Shown here piece by piece: positions 37,390 through 45,871 of a DNA stretch of 64,000 bases; position 1 is the first letter of the stretch, and each line of letters opens with the position of its first letter. The notes under the pieces were generated by a model, which was not told the DNA's origin, made no database searches, and worked only from the letters and a program-made list of their open reading frames with translations. A program made the translations under genes and the position numbers. Origin of the DNA: an uncultured Ilyobacter sp. (GTDB lineage Bacteria > Fusobacteriota > Fusobacteriia > Fusobacteriales > Fusobacteriaceae); NCBI RefSeq assembly GCF_963668515.1, contig NZ_OY764866.1, positions 1 to 64,000 on the forward strand. The letters run 5' to 3'.

Positions 37390-37427
37390 TAAAAAAAAAG
37401 AATATAAACCTGGTCTGTGGCCAGGTA
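37390..37427 (-). terminator. terminator after asrC
   Basis: ACCTGG/CCAGGT stem with 7-nt loop and flanking A-T pairs; on the minus strand it runs into nine T. It is positioned just after the asrC stop. Confidence 0.7.
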
Positions 37428-37468
37428 TATATTCTAGATAGAATTATAGAAATATATTAATGTTAGAT

Positions 37469-38443
37469 TTATTTAATTCCCGGATATTTTATTCCACTCC
37501 AGTAGATATTATCTTTTACAACAGTTTCAGAAGATAATTTCACATCTTTTAAAGCCCATTTTCTAAACTCCATGAATCCGGTTCTGTCTACGATGTAGCC
37601 GATGTGCTCCTTAGAAAGAGTTCGATCGATGTATTTGTCCACATAATCATAGGTGTTTTTTATGATTTTTATAATAGATTCTTCATCAGCCCATATAATC
37701 CAGTCCTCAGCCAGTCTCGGATTTTTCTTTCCTGTTCTTCCCATTATAGCCAGTCTGTAGTATTTCTTTGAATTCCTTGTCCATGCAGAGACAGGGCAGT
37801 TTAATACACACTCTCCGCAGCCTATGCATCTGTCATGTTCTCTCACAGGCTTGTAGTTGCTCATTTTTATTGCACCAGTTGATAAATTCCTACATTTTTT
37901 CTCGCATCTTCCACAAGAGATGCATCTGTGGGGCTCGAGCTTTGGTAAAGTCATTCCGATTATTCCAAAGTCATGCATTCTTATTTTCTGGCAGTCATTG
38001 GGACAGCCTGTGAGCGCGATCTTGAAATGGAAATCATGAGGGAAAACCTCTTTTTCTATTTTTTTTGCCAATTCAGTTGTGTTGTACTGAGCCTTGGGAC
38101 ATATTTTATTTCCTATACATGCAGCTATATTCCTAGTTCCCGCTGCAGGATAACCACTGTTTTTATCGTTGTGGTTTATTCCCAGCCCCTCCATAAGAGA
38201 CTCTACTACGATGTTTACTTCATCTATCTTGTCCCAGTCGATTCCCATTATCTCAAAACCCTGTCTGGTAGTAAGGTGTACTTTACCGTTACCGTAATTG
38301 TTTGCGATTTCAGATACCTTCAGAAGAAGTTCTCCGGAAATCTCTCCCCCTGGAACCCTGACTCTGAGCGTAGTCTTGTCTCTGACCTTAGTAACTCTAT
38401 AGGCATTTTTGGTGACCTTTTTTCTGTTTATACCCAAACTCAT
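37469..38443 (-). CDS. asrC: anaerobic sulfite reductase subunit C
   Basis: Catalytic siroheme subunit that reduces sulfite to sulfide. The 324 residues include the substrate-binding parachute VHLTTRQGFEIMGI, the siroheme-[4Fe-4S] cysteines in GNKICPKAQ and TGCPNDCQK, and an inserted ferredoxin-like pair of clusters (CISCGRCEKKC, CIGCGECVLNCP). Last gene of asrABC, 11 bp after asrB, with AGGAGG before ATG. Siroheme supply may connect with the exported CbiK at 47.4 kb only loosely. Confidence 0.96.
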   Translation of the reverse strand: MSLGINRKKVTKNAYRVTKVRDKTTLRVRVPGGEISGELLLKVSEIANNYGNGKVHLTTRQGFEIMGIDWDKIDEVNIVVESLMEGLGINHNDKNSGYPAAGTRNIAACIGNKICPKAQYNTTELAKKIEKEVFPHDFHFKIALTGCPNDCQKIRMHDFGIIGMTLPKLEPHRCISCGRCEKKCRNLSTGAIKMSNYKPVREHDRCIGCGECVLNCPVSAWTRNSKKYYRLAIMGRTGKKNPRLAEDWIIWADEESIIKIIKNTYDYVDKYIDRTLSKEHIGYIVDRTGFMEFRKWALKDVKLSSETVVKDNIYWSGIKYPGIK

Positions 38444-38454
38444 GGACTAACCTC

Positions 38455-39297
38455 CTAATCTACTAATTTTTCTGCTTCGTCATACCTAAATACAGGGCCT
38501 TCTAAACATATATAAGTTTCGTCAATTTTGCAGTGGCCGCATTTTCCCACACCGCAGGACATTTTTCTTTCAAATGAAACCCATATTTTTTCCTTGGGAA
38601 CACCTCTGCTTAGAAATTCCATGGCAGAATATTTCATCATGACAGGGGGCCCCACTATAACTACTTCCATGTCTGCAATATCATCAGCCAGCTCAAGGTC
38701 TGGGATATACTTTGTAACCAGTCCTTCACACACGCCGTCGATGCTGCATGAATTGTCTACAGTAATAAGTGTGTTAAATTTTTCTTTCCACTGTTTGATC
38801 TCATCCTTGAAGATGATAGAGTCGTAGTCCTTGAATCCCAAAAGAAGATCTACTTTTGTATCCTTAGCGTTATCATTATAAAAATAATTTATCATAGATC
38901 TCACAGGAGCCAGTCCAGATCCTCCTGCTACAATAATTAGGTGTTTTCCCCTATACTCCTCTTCAGCAGGGAATCCGTTTCCGTAAGGGCCTCTGAGGAA
39001 CATCAAATCTCCCGCCTTTAGTTCAAAAAGACAGTCAGTCACTTTTCCAACTTTTCTGATAAGCAACTCTATCCATCCCTCCTCTTTGTTGAACTGAGTT
39101 ATGGACAGAGGGGCTTCTCCCACCCTTGGAATGGATATTTCAATGAATTGCCCGAAGGTAACCTCCTGATCATATTCAACTCTGAAAAGCCACTCTATCT
39201 CTGTGAGTTTATTTAGGGAGATGAGCTTGTATCCCTTTGGGAGATAGACATTCTCTATAGGGGTATAGGGGTTTCCTGGAATATAGGTATTATTCAT
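38455..39297 (-). CDS. asrB: anaerobic sulfite reductase subunit B
   Basis: FAD/NAD(P)H reductase subunit that feeds electrons to AsrC. The 280-residue protein has a ferredoxin-reductase fold: LRGPYGNGFP, IIVAGGSGLAPVRSM (NAD site) and C-terminal [2Fe-2S] cysteines in MSCGVGKCGHCKID and ICLEGP, related to dihydroorotate dehydrogenase electron-transfer subunits. It overlaps asrA by 8 bp. Confidence 0.96.
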   Translation of the reverse strand: MNNTYIPGNPYTPIENVYLPKGYKLISLNKLTEIEWLFRVEYDQEVTFGQFIEISIPRVGEAPLSITQFNKEEGWIELLIRKVGKVTDCLFELKAGDLMFLRGPYGNGFPAEEEYRGKHLIIVAGGSGLAPVRSMINYFYNDNAKDTKVDLLLGFKDYDSIIFKDEIKQWKEKFNTLITVDNSCSIDGVCEGLVTKYIPDLELADDIADMEVVIVGPPVMMKYSAMEFLSRGVPKEKIWVSFERKMSCGVGKCGHCKIDETYICLEGPVFRYDEAEKLVD

Positions 39298-40294
39298 CGT
39301 TTCCCTCCAATTCTTTAGATAGTTTATTTACACAGTTTGAAAATGATATATATTCAGGACACACATCGTCACATCTTCCGCAGCCGGTACACATGTGATA
39401 CCCGAATCTTCTCTTGAAATCCGATATCTTGTGCATAGTCTTAAATCTCATCCTCTCTCCGTGTTTCTGTCTGAAAGAGTGTCCCCCGGCCATATCCGTG
39501 AATCCGTCCACATGGCATGAAGCCCAGACTCTTCTTCTCTCACCTGCATTTTCGTTTTCACTGTAGAAAATGTCCTGGGTAGTGGAGCAGGTACATGTGG
39601 GACATACAAAATTACATTTTCCGCAAGCGACACACCTTTTGTCGTACTCTCTCCATAGGTCAAGGTCCTTGACCTCTGCAAGGCTTATGTTTTCAGGTAC
39701 ATTTACTTTTACGCTGTTTTCCTCTACAAATTTGATATTAAATTCGCTTTCCTCTCCCGAGAAGATACCTTTGAACTCCTCTTCATTTATATGAAGTTCC
39801 ACAGAATCATTATTTAAGTTCAGCCCCATATGATAGTCCTCTGTTTTGTTTGTTCCCATGCTTACACAGAAGCAGTTTTCAAAGGAGGTAGGACATCCCA
39901 TAACCACAAACTTGACTTTATCTCTGATTCTTTTGTAATAAATATCCTGATATCTGTTTCTGAGGTATATCTCATCCACTCTTTTTACACTGTGCAGGTC
40001 ACAGCTTCTCAAAAATACGATAATTCCCTTTTTATCTATGTCCGGGACCTTGTACTCTTTTTCTGTGAAGTAGAACATTGTCTGAGTAATAGGGAGCATT
40101 ACCTCTTTCGGAGAAAACTCTGATTTTTTATCAAAGCAGATCTCTTGGATAGAATCGATCTCACTATATTTCACAAGGTCAGTGTCGGAAAATCTTCCCT
40201 CACCTGCAAATACCTTTGGTGCAAATATTCTGTAATTTTCTTTTAAAAGTTCCAGTCCCTCATCAAAAGAGATTTTATCCAAAGAAATTTTCAT
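39290..40294 (-). CDS. asrA: anaerobic sulfite reductase subunit A
   Basis: Iron-sulfur electron-transfer subunit of the sulfite reductase. The 334-residue protein has two [4Fe-4S] ferredoxin motifs near its end (CVACGKCNFVCPTC and CTGCGRCDDVCPEY). The operon order asrA-asrB-asrC is as in Salmonella and clostridia. ATG is preceded by GGAGTG; the gene starts 15 bp after the remains of an FNT channel gene, which suggests common transcription from beyond that gene. Confidence 0.95.
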   Translation of the reverse strand: MKISLDKISFDEGLELLKENYRIFAPKVFAGEGRFSDTDLVKYSEIDSIQEICFDKKSEFSPKEVMLPITQTMFYFTEKEYKVPDIDKKGIIVFLRSCDLHSVKRVDEIYLRNRYQDIYYKRIRDKVKFVVMGCPTSFENCFCVSMGTNKTEDYHMGLNLNNDSVELHINEEEFKGIFSGEESEFNIKFVEENSVKVNVPENISLAEVKDLDLWREYDKRCVACGKCNFVCPTCTCSTTQDIFYSENENAGERRRVWASCHVDGFTDMAGGHSFRQKHGERMRFKTMHKISDFKRRFGYHMCTGCGRCDDVCPEYISFSNCVNKLSKELEGNDE

Positions 40295-40308
40295 TATTTC
40301 ACTCCTTT

Positions 40309-40877
40309 CTATAATTTATTTTCTGTCAATATGCTTTCTTTGACTTTAGATTTTTTACCCATATAGTAGTAACAGAGTCCAAGTGCACTTCCTCCCACAA
40401 AGTTACCCAGTGTCACATCCGTAGCCTGCCAGAGAAACCTCAGGTCCGTGAGGGAGAAGAAGTCCCATTGTAAAAATAGTCATATTTGCGATACTGTGCT
40501 CAAATCCTGCTGTGGTGAATGCAAATAGACACCAAAAGATAACAACTAATTTTGCTGATTCTTCCTTCATCTTAATGCAGCAAAGAACAGCTAGACACAC
40601 TAGGATATTACATAATAAGGTTATTACCGATAAATAACTCTGAACCTGCCATTATAACCAATGTTAATGCTATTCCGAAAGCCAAGCCCATGTATATTCT
40701 AAACTGTGGCCCTGTACTTTTTGTCAGTCCTCCGATAGTAGTTATGAGAACTATACCGATTCCTACATAAAAACCTGCCAGTAGAGAAGCTATAAAATAC
40801 TTTGACTTGCTCTCCTTTAATAATGTTATCTTTGCAACTGTACCGTTTGAAAGTTCACTAAGTGTTTCTAAAAACAT
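40309..40877 (-). pseudogene. FNT-family channel (hydrosulfide/formate/nitrite type), broken
   Basis: The start (ATG 40877, GGAAG ahead) reads MFLETLSELSNGTVAKI and continues through AGSELFIGNNLIM to an early stop at 40608. About 80 expected residues are then missing. In another frame comes NILVCLAVLCCIKM to FEHSIANMTIFTMGLLL, then a second frameshift near 40440, and the end FLWQATDVTLGNFVGGSALGL with stop at 40309. These are FNT pentamer-channel motifs. In clostridia the FNT beside asrABC is the hydrosulfide channel HSC, so this was probably a sulfide exporter. Now non-functional unless the reads are wrong. Confidence 0.8.
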
Positions 40878-40947
40878 ACACAACTTCCGTTTAAATATTT
40901 TTTTCACTTTCATTGAGTCTATTTTATCATTCAATAAAAAAAAACAA

Positions 40948-40963
40948 TGTGACCTAGGTCACA
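40948..40963. promoter_or_regulatory. Crp/Fnr-type operator
   Basis: TGTGACCTAGGTCACA is a perfect 16-bp palindrome with the TGTGA-N6-TCACA pattern of Crp-family sites. It lies between the crp/fnr gene and the FNT-asr operon start, so it probably lets the regulator control asr. Confidence 0.8.
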
Positions 40964-40967
40964 CTGC

Positions 40968-41711
40968 TTAGATTTCTCTGTAAAATTTTCTTAATTCTTC
41001 TCTTTTCACCAGAAGTTTTTTTCCTTCCCATTTGATATATCCCTTAGACTCCATTTTTTTCAATTCTCTAGAGACGGATTCTCTGCTGCTTCCAAGCATA
41101 TCGGCGAGATATGTAATAGTCAGGCTGAAGTTGATCCCTGTCCAAGGAACACATTCTTCCCTAAAATCTCTGCAATTATAACCGTTTAGATTACAGCTTA
41201 TGCCATAGTCCTTTGAGATTTTCCAGAGCTTCGCAGCTACTTTTTTATCTAAGCCAAGTGGGATTGTATTTTTTATCTGTCTGTAGAGTCTTCTTACTTT
41301 TTTTCCCATGGAATTAGTTATATTCTTGGTTAATTGAAAATCAGATTCCATTATCTCCTCAAGCTCTTTTTTATCATATTTAATCAGAAGGGTTTTCTCA
41401 AAAGCTTCTGCATTTACAGATGATGGAAGGTCGTCAAAGATAACTTCATTTATGAATTCTCCATCACCTAAGATATAGATAACCCTTCTTTGGGCCTTTT
41501 GTGAATAACGAAAAATACTTATTTTTCCTCTGATGATAATATATATTTTATTTACAAGGTCTTTTTCAAAAAAAAGCATATTTCCTTTTTTGAGTTCAAA
41601 TAGTTCTCCTGCTTTTTTGAGTTTCTCAATGGTCTCCTTTTCCAAATTGTAGAAGGCCGGTATATTTTTCAGATAATTTTCATCTTTTATCACAGAGCAC
41701 CTCTTTAACAT
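40968..41711 (-). CDS. Crp/Fnr-family regulator of the asr locus
   Basis: 247-residue regulator with an N-terminal cyclic-nucleotide-type beta-barrel (about 20-130) and a C-terminal winged helix (ITYLADMLGSSRESVSRELKKM as recognition region, about 200-222). Three cysteines at 173, 180 and 187 form a C-x6-C-x6-C pattern between the dimer helix and the HTH, with Cys5 at the N-terminus; whether they bind a cluster is unknown. The ATG at 41711 is the family start. A perfect TGTGA-N6-TCACA site follows its stop, ahead of FNT-asr, suggesting it controls sulfite reduction. Confidence 0.88.
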   Translation of the reverse strand: MLKRCSVIKDENYLKNIPAFYNLEKETIEKLKKAGELFELKKGNMLFFEKDLVNKIYIIIRGKISIFRYSQKAQRRVIYILGDGEFINEVIFDDLPSSVNAEAFEKTLLIKYDKKELEEIMESDFQLTKNITNSMGKKVRRLYRQIKNTIPLGLDKKVAAKLWKISKDYGISCNLNGYNCRDFREECVPWTGINFSLTITYLADMLGSSRESVSRELKKMESKGYIKWEGKKLLVKREELRKFYREI

Positions 41712-41820
41712 CCAGTTTTATAATAGTAATTATATATTATAAAAGGATAAAGTGCAAAGAATTAGGTCATACTCATAGAAGTTATAACTATAAAAGAGCT
41801 GTACTCTTTTTTACAGTTTA

Positions 41821-42504
41821 TTACTTTAAAATAATATTCATCACAGAATCTAGATTTTCTATATTTCCCTCTATAACCTCAGGAAGCTCTGATATTTTGT
41901 CTATATACTCCTTTTTTACATCTCTTGGGACAGTCATAATAGGAGATAACTTGTGTCCAGAACAGTGGATGTGAAAGTCTAAGGTGTTTTCTTCTCCTGG
42001 CCCCATTATGGTCACCAACTCAAAATCACTGCTGGGGAAAAAAGAGGTTTCGTAAAATTCCTGCCCTGAAATGTGAAAAATCTTATTTTCCTCTACCTGA
42101 AATAGATACTGGGCCCCTTCATCCTCTACTTCTTCGAATTCGATCATTTTAGAACTGATGCAGCGAACTACTTTTGCAGTGTCCTTTTCTAAGATAGAAT
42201 CTACAATCTGATGAAGCTTAGTCTGGAGCATCGTATTTTTTATAAAGGTTTTGACCAGTCTGAAAATTACAAAGGGTGAAAATATGAAAATAGTACCAGT
42301 GAGGAAGAGAAAAAAATTATCTGATTTTTTATATAGAAGTATAAAAAAAACAACGGCACAAGTACCAAATAAGGCAGAATAAAAAGGCAGATATTTCATC
42401 ACCTTTTTATTGATAAAAATAAGGCTCTTCTCTTGAAGCTTATATTTGTTATTGATATATTTTATATCATCATCATTTAGACTACGCTCTATATATTCGA
42501 TCAT
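41821..42504 (-). CDS. membrane-anchored protein of unknown function
   Basis: 227 residues with two adjacent transmembrane helices (about 38-58 and 64-84) and a soluble C-terminal part of about 130 residues with mixed alpha/beta character (KVVRCISSKMIEFEEVEDEG; LDFHIHCSGHKLSPIMTVP). I recognise no family. The start ATG at 42504 opens directly into the frame. It is upstream of and codirectional with the crp/fnr gene but separated by about 110 bp containing a small hairpin, so it is probably independent. Confidence 0.6.
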   Translation of the reverse strand: MIEYIERSLNDDDIKYINNKYKLQEKSLIFINKKVMKYLPFYSALFGTCAVVFFILLYKKSDNFFLFLTGTIFIFSPFVIFRLVKTFIKNTMLQTKLHQIVDSILEKDTAKVVRCISSKMIEFEEVEDEGAQYLFQVEENKIFHISGQEFYETSFFPSSDFELVTIMGPGEENTLDFHIHCSGHKLSPIMTVPRDVKKEYIDKISELPEVIEGNIENLDSVMNIILK

Positions 42505-42593
42505 ATATTTTACTCTCCGTTCAAACTTATATTTATTATTCTGAAATTATTCCTGAAGGCAGCCATTCTACATGAGTGACTGGGATTAATCTG

Positions 42594-43130
42594 TCAGAAA
42601 GAATAGGCCTCCTTTTTCAAAATTTTATTATAAATATTGTAATTTTCCTGATCGAAGCAGATAAAAATCACTTTTTCCGGGAAGTCGTTGTTTTTTAAAA
42701 AATTGCTGACCTCTGTAGTTGCAATTTTTGCCGCCTCTTCTTTGGGATAACCATAGACGCCAGTGCTTATATTAGGAAAGGCTATGGCTTTCATATGATG
42801 TTCTTTAGCTAACATAAGTGAGTTTCGGTAGCAGTTTCTGAGGAGCTCTTTTTCTCTAGAATGACCTCCATTCCACACAGGTCCCACAGTGTGGATGATA
42901 TATTTAGACGGGAGGTTGCCTCCGGAGGTTAAGACGGCGTCGCCAGTTTCGCAGCCGCCTTTTTCACGACGTATCTCGCCGCAGTACTGAGCGATTAGAG
43001 GTCCGCCTCCCCTGTGAATAGCACCGTCTACGCCACCTCCTCCTAAAAGACCATTGTTTGCGGCATTTACAACGGCATCCACCTTGAGAGTGGTAATATC
43101 ACCTTTTATCAGAGTTATTTTTTCATACAT
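42594..43130 (-). CDS. macrodomain protein (ADP-ribose/O-acetyl-ADP-ribose hydrolase type)
   Basis: 178-residue single macrodomain with ADP-ribose binding motifs [32 protein letters not shown] and [14 protein letters not shown]. This is the MacroD/YmdB class, which removes mono-ADP-ribose or deacetylates O-acetyl-ADP-ribose. The frame opens at 43145, but that ATG overlaps GAAGGTG, the likely ribosome site for ATG 43130. Stands alone; no sirtuin or ADP-ribosyltransferase is adjacent. Confidence 0.9.
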   Translation of the reverse strand: MYEKITLIKGDITTLKVDAVVNAANNGLLGGGGVDGAIHRGGGPLIAQYCGEIRREKGGCETGDAVLTSGGNLPSKYIIHTVGPVWNGGHSREKELLRNCYRNSLMLAKEHHMKAIAFPNISTGVYGYPKEEAAKIATTEVSNFLKNNDFPEKVIFICFDQENYNIYNKILKKEAYSF

Positions 43131-43259
43131 ATCAAACACCTTCATTTTATTTTTTATATAACTTATTTAAGTATACCCAAGGAAGGCTGTCCTATCAAAT
43201 AAATTCCTAAAGTAAAAGAGAATAAATTTGAAATTGTATGCATAATAGTGGAAGAGTAA

Positions 43260-43490
43260 TTAACCTAAATTGCTCTGCAATATAGCATTGTATTTTTTGT
43301 AAGTAAAATCTTTTTTAGTAATGAATCGTACGAGTAGAGAAAATAAATTCAAAATTTGTGTACAAAAGATTAATTTTTAAGAATATTAGAGTCAAAAGAT
43401 TTCATCACGAATGAAAATCAATAAAAGACAGAAAAATTAACACGAATAATAACAAAACCTTTTGGTCACAAAGGTAGCAACTTAGGTTAA
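43260..43490. repeat. MITE-like element, short copy A
   Basis: Ends TTAACCTAAATTGCT (left) and AGCAACTTAGGTTAA (right) are inverted repeats matching at 14 of 15 positions. The interior (43376-43470) carries one copy of the unit TCAAAAGATTTxxTCACGAATG...TTAACACGAATAA shared with copies at 54.8 and 63.3 kb. About 230 bp, with an internal deletion relative to the others. Confidence 0.75.
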
Positions 43491-43750
43491 ATTATTGTAA
43501 AAATTGTAAGCAGAAACCAGAGTTAATTATCCATATATTGTGAAAAATATAATGATATATTCAAAAAAGGGATATTTTTTACAAAAACAAATTAGTTTTT
43601 TAAATTAAACAGGGATATACTGAAGTTGTTAGTAGTTCTTAATTTCACATTTTTTTTGAAAGAGACCTGCTATAAAAATATTAGTTTATTTTTATGTTTC
43701 AAAGAGCCTAGTGGCTGTAAAAAAATAAATAAAACTTCAGGGGGTAGAAA
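43491..43750. other. gene-free stretch before Fe-ADH
   Basis: 260 bp of AT-rich sequence that must contain the alcohol dehydrogenase promoter. I see no convincing -35/-10 pair, no Rex-type palindrome and no RNA structure. GGGGG just before the ATG is the ribosome site. Confidence 0.35.
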
Positions 43751-44908
43751 ATGGCTTTACAATGGTTTAGAGTTCCGAAAGATATAGTTTTTGGAGAAAA
43801 TGCACTAGAATATCTATCAACATTAGAAGGTAAAAAGGCTACGCTTGTAACGGGCGGGAGTTCTATGAAAAGATTCGGATTTTTGGATGAAGCAAAAGCT
43901 CAACTTGAAAAAGCAGGAATGGAGGTCTCTATAGTTGACGGAGTAGAGCCAAATCCATCTGTGGAAACAGTTCTAAGAGGCGGAAAAGAGATGGCGGAAT
44001 TTAATCCCGACTGGATTATCGCTATCGGTGGCGGGTCTGCACTGGATGCGGCTAAGATCATGTGGGTGTTCTATGAGTATCCTGACTCAAAATTTGAAGA
44101 CCTTGTGGCTGGAAAGTTCCCAACACTCAGAAAAAAAGCTAAATTCATAGCTATTCCATCTACAAGTGGTACTGCTTCTGAGATAACTGCTTTCTCTGTA
44201 ATAACTGATACTGAAAATCATATAAAATATCCTTTGGTTTCGTATGAGATAACTCCGGATATAGCTCTTTTAGATCCGGCTCTACCGGCCAAAATGCCAG
44301 CTCATATAACTGCCAATACAGGTATGGATGTAATGACACACGCAATAGAGGCCTTTGTGTCTACAAATGCAACAAGCTATACAGACCCTATTGCAGTGGA
44401 ATCTATAAAACTTGTCTATGCCAATCTTCCTTTAGCCTATGAAAAAGCAGACGACATGGGAGCTAGAAACCATATGCATAATGCATCTACTCTTGCAGGA
44501 ATGGCATTTACAAACTCGTCTTTGGGGTTAGTACACAGCCTGGCTCACAAAATAGGTGGAGAACTAGGAATAACTCACGGACTTGCCAACGCTGTATTAC
44601 TTCCTTATATTGTAGAATACAACCAAAAAGCAACAGATAAGTTTTCTTATTTAGAAAAAGCCCTTGGAAAGTCTGACATAGTTGAGAGCTTAAAAGAACT
44701 TAATAAAAGAGTGGGAATCCCTGTAAGCTTGAAAGAGATAACAGAAGTAGACATGAATGAGGAAAAATTTAACCAAGTCCTAGACAGAATGAGTAAAAAT
44801 GCCTTTGAAGATCCATGTACCCTTACTAATCCTAGACAGTCATCTGTAGAAGATGTAAAAGAGATCTACAAGGCTGCATATTACGGGGTTACAGCTTCAA
44901 ATATATAG
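43751..44908 (+). CDS. iron-containing alcohol dehydrogenase
   Basis: 385-residue group III Fe-ADH that interconverts short-chain aldehydes and alcohols with NAD(P)H. Nucleotide-binding part shows IAIGGGSALDAAKIMW; metal ligands lie in TANTGMDVMTHAIEAFVS and LGLVHSLAHKIGGELGITHGLANA. Length fits butanol/ethanol dehydrogenases. It is monocistronic, bounded by a MITE upstream and a strong terminator downstream. Substrate (ethanol, butanol, lactaldehyde or 1,3-propanediol) cannot be decided from sequence. Confidence 0.93.
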   Translation: MALQWFRVPKDIVFGENALEYLSTLEGKKATLVTGGSSMKRFGFLDEAKAQLEKAGMEVSIVDGVEPNPSVETVLRGGKEMAEFNPDWIIAIGGGSALDAAKIMWVFYEYPDSKFEDLVAGKFPTLRKKAKFIAIPSTSGTASEITAFSVITDTENHIKYPLVSYEITPDIALLDPALPAKMPAHITANTGMDVMTHAIEAFVSTNATSYTDPIAVESIKLVYANLPLAYEKADDMGARNHMHNASTLAGMAFTNSSLGLVHSLAHKIGGELGITHGLANAVLLPYIVEYNQKATDKFSYLEKALGKSDIVESLKELNKRVGIPVSLKEITEVDMNEEKFNQVLDRMSKNAFEDPCTLTNPRQSSVEDVKEIYKAAYYGVTASNI

Positions 44909-44930
44909 ATAATTAGTAAATAATTTCAAG

Positions 44931-44970
44931 GGTGTGATAAATTTCTGTATGAAATTTATCACACCTTTTT
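44931..44970 (+). terminator. terminator after Fe-ADH
   Basis: Perfect 15-bp stem (44931-44945 with 44951-44965), 5-nt loop, followed by TTTTT. Confidence 0.92.
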
Positions 44971-45039
44971 AAAAACTAGTCAACATGATATTTTTTTGAG
45001 ATTTTGAACAAAATTAAATTTCCGAAGAAGGGTGAAAAA

Positions 45040-45861
45040 ATGTATAAAATTTTAAAGAAAGAGATACTGAGCCAAGATATAGAAAAAATGGTTATAGAGG
45101 CTCCATACATCGCAAAAAAATGCCAGCCGGGACAGTTTGTCATGGTTATGGTAGAAGAAGATGGTGAGAGGATACCCCTTACAATAGCAGATTATGACAG
45201 ATCAGAAAACAGTGTAACTATTATATATCAGGTAGTGGGATACACAACAAAACTTCTCAGTCAAAAGCTGGAAGGTCAGACTATAAGCGGTATAGCAGGG
45301 CCTCTAGGACAGCCTGCTCATATGAAAAATGTCAAGAGAGTCCTGGGTATAGGGGGAGGAGTAGGAGCGGCACCTCTATACCCTCAGATAAAGAAATTAA
45401 CTGAAATGGGAGCGGCCTGTGATGTCATCATCGGAAGCAGGACAGAAGAGATGATGATACTTCAAGAGGAGTTTGGAGAAATAGCAGAAAATATATATTT
45501 TGCAACCAATGACGGAAGCAAGGGGAAAAAGGGTTTTGTCACAGATGTATTAAAAGAGCTTATTTCTCAGGGTGAAAAATATGATGAAGTTATAGCCATA
45601 GGTCCTCTTGTGATGATGAAATCAGTTGTGGAGTTCACAAAAGAACTGAACATACCTACTTCAGTTTCACTAAATCCCATAATGATAGACGGTACTGGAA
45701 TGTGCGGGGGATGCAGGGTGACAATAGGGGAAGAGACAAAATTTGCCTGTGTAGACGGTCCGGATTTTGATGGTTTTTTAGTTGATTTTGAAGAACTCAT
45801 GAGAAGGCAGACCATGTATATACCAGAAGAAGCAGAACACAGATGTAGATTAGGACTATAG
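45040..45861 (+). CDS. nfnA: NfnA-type subunit of ferredoxin:NADP transhydrogenase
   Basis: 273-residue FAD/NAD(H) subunit, ferredoxin-reductase fold with PGQFVMVMVEEDGERIPLTI, GIGGGVGAAPLYPQIK and a C-terminal [2Fe-2S] site in MIDGTGMCGGCRV with FACVDGP. Paired with the downstream NfnB-like gene (10-bp gap), it forms the NADH-dependent reduced ferredoxin:NADP oxidoreductase, an electron-bifurcating cytoplasmic enzyme. The frame opens at 45004 (TTG), but ATG 45040 is chosen because GAAGGG precedes it. The same gene pair has also been annotated sulfide dehydrogenase SudBA. Confidence 0.88.
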   Translation: MYKILKKEILSQDIEKMVIEAPYIAKKCQPGQFVMVMVEEDGERIPLTIADYDRSENSVTIIYQVVGYTTKLLSQKLEGQTISGIAGPLGQPAHMKNVKRVLGIGGGVGAAPLYPQIKKLTEMGAACDVIIGSRTEEMMILQEEFGEIAENIYFATNDGSKGKKGFVTDVLKELISQGEKYDEVIAIGPLVMMKSVVEFTKELNIPTSVSLNPIMIDGTGMCGGCRVTIGEETKFACVDGPDFDGFLVDFEELMRRQTMYIPEEAEHRCRLGL

Positions 45862-45871
45862 GGGGATAAAG

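Noticed and set aside
37773..38458. Several plus-strand frames over asrC
   Set aside because: Antisense shadows of the conserved asrC gene with no initiation signals.
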